20,570 nt of DNA, taken from positions 1 to 20,570 of the forward strand of contig JAKFFN010000382.1 of the NCBI GenBank assembly GCA_036675025.1, in the 5' to 3' direction. Every line of letters begins with the position of its first letter. Position 1 is the stretch's first letter. Source of the stretch: JAKFFN01 sp036675025 (GTDB taxonomy: Bacteria > Sumerlaeota > Sumerlaeia > Sumerlaeales > Sumerlaeaceae). The notes under the pieces are model-generated. The model had not been told where the DNA came from. It saw only the letters and a list, made by a program, of their open reading frames with translations, and searched no databases. Of the stretch, positions 14,508 through 20,570 are shown one piece after another. The translations under genes and the position numbers were made by a program.

Positions 14508-15323
14508 TTAGTCGCGGTACCAGAAGTTGTCCCAGAGTTCCCAGAAGGTTTTGCCGCGCGCCACGATGGTGCGGCTGTCGACAATCTCGATGCCCGGGCG
14601 ATTGCGAAAGTGTTCTGCTTTATCGGGCGTGTGGAGTTCGACGCGCAGTTCCGGGTTTTCATAGCGCACCGGTTCGGGCCAGTTCTTTCGGTTCGACAGC
14701 GCCTCCAAAGTTTTCTCTTCCAGGAGCTTACAGGCGTCGGCATGGGCAAGGCTGCGGGCGCTGTAACGGCCAAGGCTTTTCTTTACACACGCCGTCACAA
14801 CGTTTGGGCCGATGAAATCAATGACCTCTTCGCAGGTGGCTTCATCGCCCGAAGCAAAGATTACAGGAACACCGAAGCTGCCCGCGATGGCGGCGACGAG
14901 CCCGCTTTCGCCTACGGCTTTGCCGTTGATGTAAGCATTCACCCAGTTGGTGCTGGATATGGTATGGCAGAGTGCGCCATTGGGCACGCCGGCGCGGGCA
15001 TGGGCACCGGGCATCAATACAGCATCGATTCCATCCTTGAAGCCGTCAACGTAGCAGCCCCAGCGATACCCGTGGATGTACTCGGCGCCGGATTCCATTT
15101 CGCCATGAATCCACGAATTGAAGTTCCATCCCTTGCCGGCGCCGTGGCCGTCGATGGCGACAATCTCCGTTGTGCCGGCCCGCTTGCACCCGCGGATGAC
15201 GGCGTTGGTTTCGCCCATGTACAGGCGTCGACCTTCTTCATAAAGCGGGGCACCGCCGTTCACCTGGTCCCAGTTGCTAATCCCTGCCACACCTTCCATG
15301 TCACACCAAAGTTGTACTCGCAA
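14508..15323 (-). CDS. M55-family D-aminopeptidase (DppA-like)
   Basis: This encodes 271 residues, close to the length of Bacillus subtilis DppA (274). DppA is a zinc D-aminopeptidase that cuts D-Ala-D-Ala and related peptides in the cytoplasm. The metal-binding set is complete: D8 and E10 in CDMEGVAG, H60 in IDGHGAG, H108 in PGAHARAG and E139 in AVGESG. H120 and SSTNWVNAYING (123-134) are also typical of the family. To put D8 and E10 at the family's positions, translation must start at TTG 15323. AGGAGG lies 11 bases upstream, a longer spacing than usual. It lies between the mannosidase and the GT-C-like gene and is coupled to the latter. Recycling of cell-wall peptides or D-amino-acid use would fit, but this is inference. 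Confidence 0.88.
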   Translation of the reverse strand: MRVQLWCDMEGVAGISNWDQVNGGAPLYEEGRRLYMGETNAVIRGCKRAGTTEIVAIDGHGAGKGWNFNSWIHGEMESGAEYIHGYRWGCYVDGFKDGIDAVLMPGAHARAGVPNGALCHTISSTNWVNAYINGKAVGESGLVAAIAGSFGVPVIFASGDEATCEEVIDFIGPNVVTACVKKSLGRYSARSLAHADACKLLEEKTLEALSNRKNWPEPVRYENPELRVELHTPDKAEHFRNRPGIEIVDSRTIVARGKTFWELWDNFWYRD

Positions 15324-15334
15324 AGCCGGCGCAG

Positions 15335-15340
15335 CCTCCT
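15335..15340 (-). promoter_or_regulatory. Shine-Dalgarno AGGAGG before a TTG start
   Basis: A perfect AGGAGG on the minus strand, 11 bases before the TTG at 15323. No ATG or GTG lies in frame between it and the conserved first strand of the peptidase, which supports the rare start codon. Confidence 0.65.
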
Positions 15341-15372
15341 GATTAATGATATTGAGTGCGTATTAGAGAGGC

Positions 15373-15408
15373 AGGTGCGGGTGTGCAATAGAAAGGTGCG
15401 GGCACCTT
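15373..15408. repeat. Direct and inverted GGTGC repeats between the mannosidase and peptidase genes
   Basis: AGGTGCGGG occurs twice (15373-15381, 15394-15402), and the second copy forms a perfect AAGGTGC-GG-GCACCTT inverted repeat (15393-15408). In the minus-strand transcript the hairpin is followed by TCTATTG, a poor T tract. It may be a weak terminator, an attenuator or an mRNA-processing site in the middle of the run of genes. Confidence 0.5.
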
Positions 15409-15420
15409 GCACCTCTGCTT

Positions 15421-18400
15421 CTAGCGTTTCGCTTTTGGCTTAGGCCGACGCGGCTTAGTTTCTACCCTCACTAATTTTACCGTGATTATCTTCCAGGGCG
15501 TATAGGGGATTTCAACAGTACCATCTAATATCGCCAGTTCTTCCTCTTCATCTTCAAGCAGGTTGCAGCGGATTGCCCTGCTAAACGGCGTATTCACCTG
15601 CAATCGGCCCGTGCCGCGAGCGCCGTGGCATTCGTACAGACGCACTATGAGGTTATCGCTATCTTCTGCGCGTTTGACGGTATCAATCACCAGGTTCGCC
15701 GAACCAGTATCGTCCGCAAGCGATAGCAACGACGCGAACTCTGCCGGGGCCGCGGCATCCATAACCATTAACGGCATATTAAACGCCAGGCCTTCGCGGA
15801 CTACTCCTCCAGACTGCCAACTTCCCGCATGCGGCATGATGGCGTAAGCGAAAGTATGGTGGCCCATATCGCATTCCGGGTCGGGATGCTTCGGGCTGCG
15901 AAGCAGGCTCAGCCTTAGCACGTTTCCGAAGGCTGACCAGCCGTACTTGCACTCGCTGAGGAGCGCTACGCCAAAACCATGTTCGCTCATGTCTGCCCAC
16001 CGGTGGCCGGGCACTTCGTATCGCGCGAGATCATAGGGCGTGTTGAAATGGGTCGGGCGCTCAGTCGCGCCAAACTGCATTTCGTAAGTCACGGCCATGA
16101 CCCGCACGTTCAGCGGGAAGGCGACCTTCAGCATGCGGTTCGTCTCATGCCAGTCGACCTCGCAATGGAACTCAAGGCGGCGTGCGCCCGCATCCAAACG
16201 AACCACCTGTGACATCCGGCTCTTCTCGCCAATGGATCGCGTAAAAGTCACCTCTGCGCGCAGGTCATCTTCCCGGGTCACACGCATTGTCTTCGCTGGA
16301 GGGCAAGCCTCTTCGGTTTCCATATGCTGCGGATCCACATCCCAGGCAGCCCACGCTGTAGGTTCGTCTTTGTAGATCAATAGCTGATTGCCTGCGCCGG
16401 CCAGCGCTTCGCGCTCAGTCTCAAGGTCAACCAGACTGCGCACTGTGCCATCGGCAGAAAGTTCGGCCCGCAGGAACGAGTTTTCGAGCACCACGCCACC
16501 GCCCTTGATCTTCTGCACGATGACTGTGTGGTGGGTGGCGCACGTGGCACCGATGCCGCACGCGGGTGCTTCGGCCCAGAACAGGGCGCCGCCTGCATCT
16601 TCAGAAACTTCTGCGCGCGGGAAGCCGGCGGTATTTATGACGGCTAAGTCTTTTGTGTAATCCTTCGCCTCGGTCTGTTCAAGCACCGCAGCGGCCGCTG
16701 ACTCAAGCAACGCACCGCCTTCGCGGGCTATCAGCGCGTAGTGGTTTTCAGCATCTTCATATACAAGGCGTATGGATGAGCCTGGAAGAATATCATGAAA
16801 CTGATTTAGGAGCACAAGCTTCCAGAGCTGCTCCAGATCATTAGCGGGATACTCGAAACTACCGCCGACGGCAAGCGACCACGCCGAAAGAAACTCGATA
16901 TCGTGCAGGAGGATTTCGCTTTTCCGGTTGCCGCGCTTGGTGGCAGCCTGGCTGGTGTAGGTGCCGCGGTGATACTCGAAGTAGAGCTCGCCGACCATCC
17001 GCACGCGGTCGGTATAATCGCGCTCCAGGCGATCAAAGAAATCATCGCTGCTGCGAAGCTCCGTACGCGGAAGGCCCTGCAGATCGCGGGCGCGGCGCAA
17101 GGTCTCCAGCATGGCTTTCGTAGGTCCGCCGCCACCATCGCCATAGCCGAATAGCAGGTAGCTTTGGGTCGAACGGTCACTGTCTTTGTATTTGCGCACA
17201 TTCTCGCGCAGCGTCGGCACGTCAGCGGTGGCGTTGTAGTTATCAGCAGGCGGAAAGTGGGTTAACACTTCGCTACCGTCGATGCCTTCCCACATGAAGG
17301 TCTGGTGGAGCGGTTTGTTAAACCGGTTCCACGAAAGCTTTTGCGTGAGAAATCGCGCGATGCCTGCGCCCCGGCAGATTTGCGGCAGCTGCCCATTATA
17401 GCCGAACACATCCGGGTTCCAGAACTCATTGCACCGGCGACCGAACTCGCGCTCGAAGAACCGCTGTCCGAATAGAAACTGGCGCACCAGGCTCTCCCCG
17501 CTCGGAATATTACAGTCGGGCTCAATCCAAGTGCCCCCTACGGGAATCCACTGGCCCGTCTTCGCGTACCGCTTGATGCGCTGGTACAGGTCGGGATTAC
17601 GCTGCATGATCCACTCATACTGCTGCGCCTGGCTGCAGGCGAACTTGTACTCGGGATAGGCAGCCATGTAAGTGGTGGCCGTAGAAAAAGAACGTTCGCA
17701 CTTGCGTTCTGTCTCACCCAGCGGCCATAGCCAGGCAGTATCAATGTGCGCATGGCCAATGGCTGAAAGTTCATGGGTAAAGTCCGCATTCTTCTGCGCG
17801 TAAAGGTCGGTCAGAATCTGGCGGGCGGACTTCCAGGTTGAGCGGTCGCCTGCCACGTACACATTTGCAAAGCGGTTGAGTTCGCTCAGCAGGTGCCCCT
17901 GCCAGGCCGGCTCCAGGTCCTTATGCGCGAAGCCGTCTGCCTCCAGTTGCTGAAGCGTAACGAAATCGAAGTAAAGGTCCCAGGCTTCCTGGTCAAATAA
18001 AGCCACGTCCGCCTGATCGAGCACATACGGGCTGATTGACGTGTAGTGGGGCGCGTAATTTTCATCATAGCCGAAGAGCTTGTTGCAGGCCATCTCCAGC
18101 TGGAATTTCAGCGTTTCGCCGCCTTTTGCACGCTGCAACAGGATTGCGTCGGGCCGGGTGGATTTATCAAATGACATGGGCGTGTGGTTGAGCCCCTGCA
18201 CGCTCTTGCCGTCCATCCACAGGGTGGCTTCGCTGTGGCTTGCCCACAGCAGGTCTACCCGACGCCCTGCCCACCCTTTGGGCAGCTGCACCTTTGCGCG
18301 AAACCAGTACGTGCTCCACAGCGGACCAAACTGCTCTCCAATCTGGGCCGGTCGCCACTTCTTAAGGGCCTGCGCCGCATCATAAGAAATCCGCTCGTCC

Positions 18401-18516
18401 TGCCGCTCGCTTACAAGAAGCTCGTCGATTGGCCGCTTTTCCGGGTAAATAAGGGACTGCATGCGGGTGGCAAGCTGGGCGAGGCGCACTCGCGTGTAAT
18501 CGTGGTACTTTTCCAT
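15421..18516 (-). CDS. GH38 alpha-mannosidase
   Basis: This encodes 1031 residues with no signal peptide, so it is probably cytoplasmic. It is a retaining zinc-dependent alpha-mannosidase of family GH38, close in plan to the ER/cytosolic MAN2C1 type, whose long N-terminal domain precedes the barrel. The catalytic domain starts near 250: GHAHIDTAWLWPLGET holds zinc ligands H257 and D259, PVGGTWIEPDCNIPSGES follows at 325-342, and FWNPDVFGY (366-373) carries the nucleophile D369. NQFHDILPGSSI contains a further conserved zinc histidine. The C-terminal half has the beta-sandwich domains of the family. The very C-terminus is Lys/Arg/Pro-rich (KPRRPKPKAKR). It would release mannose from alpha-mannosides taken up or recycled by the cell. 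It starts 30 bases after the glgC stop with a weak ribosome-binding site and is likely cotranscribed with glgC. Confidence 0.95.
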   Translation of the reverse strand: MEKYHDYTRVRLAQLATRMQSLIYPEKRPIDELLVSERQDERISYDAAQALKKWRPAQIGEQFGPLWSTYWFRAKVQLPKGWAGRRVDLLWASHSEATLWMDGKSVQGLNHTPMSFDKSTRPDAILLQRAKGGETLKFQLEMACNKLFGYDENYAPHYTSISPYVLDQADVALFDQEAWDLYFDFVTLQQLEADGFAHKDLEPAWQGHLLSELNRFANVYVAGDRSTWKSARQILTDLYAQKNADFTHELSAIGHAHIDTAWLWPLGETERKCERSFSTATTYMAAYPEYKFACSQAQQYEWIMQRNPDLYQRIKRYAKTGQWIPVGGTWIEPDCNIPSGESLVRQFLFGQRFFEREFGRRCNEFWNPDVFGYNGQLPQICRGAGIARFLTQKLSWNRFNKPLHQTFMWEGIDGSEVLTHFPPADNYNATADVPTLRENVRKYKDSDRSTQSYLLFGYGDGGGGPTKAMLETLRRARDLQGLPRTELRSSDDFFDRLERDYTDRVRMVGELYFEYHRGTYTSQAATKRGNRKSEILLHDIEFLSAWSLAVGGSFEYPANDLEQLWKLVLLNQFHDILPGSSIRLVYEDAENHYALIAREGGALLESAAAAVLEQTEAKDYTKDLAVINTAGFPRAEVSEDAGGALFWAEAPACGIGATCATHHTVIVQKIKGGGVVLENSFLRAELSADGTVRSLVDLETEREALAGAGNQLLIYKDEPTAWAAWDVDPQHMETEEACPPAKTMRVTREDDLRAEVTFTRSIGEKSRMSQVVRLDAGARRLEFHCEVDWHETNRMLKVAFPLNVRVMAVTYEMQFGATERPTHFNTPYDLARYEVPGHRWADMSEHGFGVALLSECKYGWSAFGNVLRLSLLRSPKHPDPECDMGHHTFAYAIMPHAGSWQSGGVVREGLAFNMPLMVMDAAAPAEFASLLSLADDTGSANLVIDTVKRAEDSDNLIVRLYECHGARGTGRLQVNTPFSRAIRCNLLEDEEEELAILDGTVEIPYTPWKIITVKLVRVETKPRRPKPKAKR

Positions 18517-18546
18517 GGCGGACTTTCTAAATGAACTCGGCGGATT

Positions 18547-19836
18547 CTATATTACAGTGCCGGGCGGAATCATCGCGTTTTTCCGGATGATTATTATGCC
18601 ATCTTTAATGCTGTAGTGCTGCTCATCAGCATCCTGCACGTTGGCTTCATTCAGAATTTTGCAGTCGTGGCCGATCCGGGCGTTCTTATCTACGATGGCA
18701 TTTCGGATCACCACATTCCCCCCGATTCCGAGTCCGGGACGATCCAGCGTACCGACCCCATCAAAATCTTCGTAGTAATCAGCCCCCATCATCACCACAT
18801 TTTCAAGATTGCTGCCCTCACGGATCATGGAACGGATACCAATAATGCTGTTGTTGATGGTCGCCTTGCAGATCAGGCTTCCCTCGGCTATCATGGCGCG
18901 ATTGATGTGGGAATCCTTAATTTCAGAACTCGGAAGCAGACGCGCGTGGGTGAAAATGGGGCAGGAATCATGGAAGAAGCTGAACTCCGGCCTGTCTGCA
19001 AGGAGATCAAGGTTAGCCTGGAAAAACGCGCGTATGGTACCGATGTCTTCCCAGTAGCCATCAAACAGGTTTGCTGTTATTTTGTAACGCCCGATAGCTG
19101 ACGGAATGATCTGTTTGCCAAAATCTTCGTCCTTGTTCTCGTTGAGAAGCCGCAGAAGGGTTTCTGTATTGAACAGGTAGATACCCATGCTGGCAAGATA
19201 GGGCCGGCTGGTGCTGTCGCCGGACAGGCCAGCACGCCGAATGACATCAGCATCTACCTTTAGCGGCGGAATGGCATCGCCTTTTGGTTTCTCGGTAAAA
19301 CCCAGCACGTTGCGGTGATCGTCAATATCCACAATTCCAAAGTCGCTGGCCTGCTGTTCATCTACGAGTTTGCAGCAGACCGTAATTTCAGCGCCTTCGC
19401 TGATATGCTGCTGCAACACTTCTTCGTAATTCTGCCGGTAAAGCGCGTCGCCGCTAAGTATGAGGACGTGGCTGCTGGGCTGGTCCGTTACGTGAGTCAT
19501 GCTTCGCCTTACAGCATCAGCCGTTCCCTGGAACCATGCTTCTGTTTCGGGCGTCTGCTCGGCGGCAAGAACCTCAACGCGGCCCCCGGAAAAATCGTCG
19601 AACTTGTAGGTCTGGGCAACATGGCGATTGAGCGACGCACTGTTGAACTGCGTAAGAACAAAGATGCGCCGGATACCGGAATTGATACAGTTGCTGATGG
19701 GCACATCCACCAGGCGATATTTGCCTGCCAGTGGGACGGCGGGTTTGCTTCGGTAGGTGGTCAGCGGGGCAAGCCGTGTTCCGCGTCCCCCGCCCAGCAC
19801 CACCGCAATCATTTCAGACCACTTATCTTTGCTCAT
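18547..19836 (-). CDS. glgC: Glucose-1-phosphate adenylyltransferase
   Basis: This encodes 429 residues. It makes ADP-glucose from glucose-1-phosphate and ATP, the committed step of bacterial glycogen synthesis, in the cytoplasm. Motifs: nucleotide loop GGGRGTRLAPLT (15-26), KPAVPLAGKYRLVD (31-44), WFQGTADAV (101-109), SGDALYR (128-134), GFTEKPK (179-185) and DGYWEDIGT (259-267), then the left-handed beta-helix domain. Length and sequence are nearer the cyanobacterial/plant type than the E. coli type, and the lysines that bind 3-phosphoglycerate in those enzymes appear kept: K384 in DKNARIG and K419 in IRKNAMI. The ATG overlaps the stop of the upstream GT4 gene by four bases (ATGA), with GGGAG nine bases upstream. 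No glycogen synthase or branching enzyme is visible in the window. Confidence 0.96.
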   Translation of the reverse strand: MSKDKWSEMIAVVLGGGRGTRLAPLTTYRSKPAVPLAGKYRLVDVPISNCINSGIRRIFVLTQFNSASLNRHVAQTYKFDDFSGGRVEVLAAEQTPETEAWFQGTADAVRRSMTHVTDQPSSHVLILSGDALYRQNYEEVLQQHISEGAEITVCCKLVDEQQASDFGIVDIDDHRNVLGFTEKPKGDAIPPLKVDADVIRRAGLSGDSTSRPYLASMGIYLFNTETLLRLLNENKDEDFGKQIIPSAIGRYKITANLFDGYWEDIGTIRAFFQANLDLLADRPEFSFFHDSCPIFTHARLLPSSEIKDSHINRAMIAEGSLICKATINNSIIGIRSMIREGSNLENVVMMGADYYEDFDGVGTLDRPGLGIGGNVVIRNAIVDKNARIGHDCKILNEANVQDADEQHYSIKDGIIIIRKNAMIPPGTVI

Positions 19837-20570
19837 GTAGCTGTACTCCCTTCCAGGATCTCCAGGTAGAGCTGCTCAATTTCATGGACCATTGCATCAA
19901 TACTGTAGTGGCGCGACTTTTTCCAGGCGGCTTCAGCCAGTTTTTCCCGGTGGCCATCATCAGTTATCAGCCGCTTCAACAGCCGCGGAAACTGCACCCC
20001 GTTTACCGCCACGCCAAAACGGTTTGACGAATCCGGTGTCGTTTCCAGCAGATAGCCGTTGGTGCCGTGTTCGATAATCTCGCCGTTTCCACCGACATCA
20101 CTGGCGATAACTGGCAATCCACATGCCATGGCCTCCAGCACAGCGTTGGAAAACCCTTCTTTGAACGAAGGTAGAATGGCAACATCCGATGCGGCGAGCA
20201 GCCGCGGCACATCATCGCGCCGGCCGAGGAAGATAAAATTCTCCTCCAGACCCATACGCTTCACCCTGGCTTTCAGGTCGTCTTCATCAGGACCGCCTCC
20301 GACCAGGAGAAAGCGCACGTTGGGTGATTCCCGAACAATTTCCGGTGCGATATCCAGCACCAGGGCGTGGTTCTTCTGCGCCACGACGCGCGCCACCATG
20401 ATAACAACCCTGTGCTTTGGCTTGAATCCCAGCTCGTCTCGTATCTGCGCCCGCTGGTAGCTGTTCAGCCGTTTAAATTCATCCAGGTCTACGCAGTTGT
20501 AAAGGGTAGTGGTCAAATCCTCGGGGATGCCGAGATTCTGCACCACATTCAGGCGCACAGCTTCGCTTAC
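19833..20570 (-). CDS. GT4-family glycosyltransferase, C-terminal part (cut by window edge)
   Basis: The frame is open to the window end, so only the last 245 residues are seen. They form the C-terminal Rossmann domain of a GT-B retaining glycosyltransferase: RVVIMVARVVAQKNHALVLD is the first strand and helix, VGGGPDEDDLKARV the second, FLGRRDDVPRLLAASDVAILPS the middle, and EGFSNAVLEAMACGLPVIASDVGG carries the E-x7-E nucleotide-sugar motif. Relatives build exopolysaccharide, O-antigen or glycolipids from UDP-, GDP- or ADP-sugars. It overlaps glgC by four bases, so the two are surely cotranslated; this permits, but does not prove, use of ADP-glucose (some GT4 enzymes such as mycobacterial GlgM do so). 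The donor-recognition N-terminal domain lies outside the window. Confidence 0.9.
   Translation of the reverse strand, partial: VSEAVRLNVVQNLGIPEDLTTTLYNCVDLDEFKRLNSYQRAQIRDELGFKPKHRVVIMVARVVAQKNHALVLDIAPEIVRESPNVRFLLVGGGPDEDDLKARVKRMGLEENFIFLGRRDDVPRLLAASDVAILPSFKEGFSNAVLEAMACGLPVIASDVGGNGEIIEHGTNGYLLETTPDSSNRFGVAVNGVQFPRLLKRLITDDGHREKLAEAAWKKSRHYSIDAMVHEIEQLYLEILEGSTAT
19846..19850 (-). promoter_or_regulatory. Ribosome-binding site GGGAG for glgC, inside the GT4 gene
   Basis: GGGAG lies nine bases before the glgC ATG, inside the last codons of the glycosyltransferase gene. It favours the ATG at 19836 over the in-frame ATG at 19812. Confidence 0.7.

Noticed and set aside
15360..15420. Riboswitch upstream of the M55 peptidase
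   Set aside because: The repeats form simple GGTGC hairpins and do not match any riboswitch core that I can recognise.
14610..15443. Plus-strand open frame of 277 codons
   Set aside because: It is antisense to the M55 peptidase, which has all its metal ligands; this is a shadow frame.

Overview
The window is a G+C-rich bacterial chromosome segment with typical diderm gene content: many exported proteins with Sec signal peptides, a plant/cyanobacterial-type GlgC, a full-length PEP carboxylase and a multi-pass GT-C-like membrane protein. The exact phylum cannot be fixed by eye. The mix of GH38 mannosidase, M55 peptidase, cyanobacterial-type GlgC and heptamer repeats would fit Acidobacteriota or Armatimonadota; this is inference only. 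No rRNA, tRNA, CRISPR, transposase, integrase or phage gene was seen.

Layout. Left part (1-3700): a small lower-G+C hypothetical gene, a class I methyltransferase, a secreted DUF11-like protein (also lower in G+C) and a secreted TPR protein, in alternating orientations and so probably separate transcripts. 3853-5607: a superfamily 2 helicase with a HARP-like N-terminus and a UvsW/XPB-like core. 5608-5917: a gene-free compound repeat made of a heptamer array, a 55-bp tandem repeat and an inverted heptamer array, ending next to a strong terminator. 5987-6813: two small exported proteins, one Gly/Tyr-rich and one thioredoxin-like with a CAAC motif. 7065-8009: homocysteine S-methyltransferase. 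8179-8595: a small conserved-looking protein with an EDWGW motif. 8727-11726: ppc. 11919-12179: a tiny exported protein built of Cys-x-Pro-Val repeats.

Right part (12300-20570, all minus strand): an operon-like run read right to left as GT4 glycosyltransferase (cut by the window edge), glgC (4-base overlap), GH38 alpha-mannosidase (30-base gap), an M55 D-aminopeptidase (97-base gap with inverted repeats, TTG start), and a GT-C-like membrane protein (start 3 bases after the preceding stop). The theme is carbohydrate and envelope metabolism: sugar-nucleotide formation, glycosyl transfer, mannoside trimming and D-amino-acid peptide cleavage.

The most notable observations are the compound inverted heptamer element, the Cys-Pro repeat mini-protein and its Gly/Tyr-rich counterpart, structured leaders upstream of small exported genes, the HARP-UvsW helicase, and a PEP carboxylase in which two of the four aspartate-inhibitor residues known from E. 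coli are replaced. Nothing here clearly amounts to a new multi-gene defence or mobile system.
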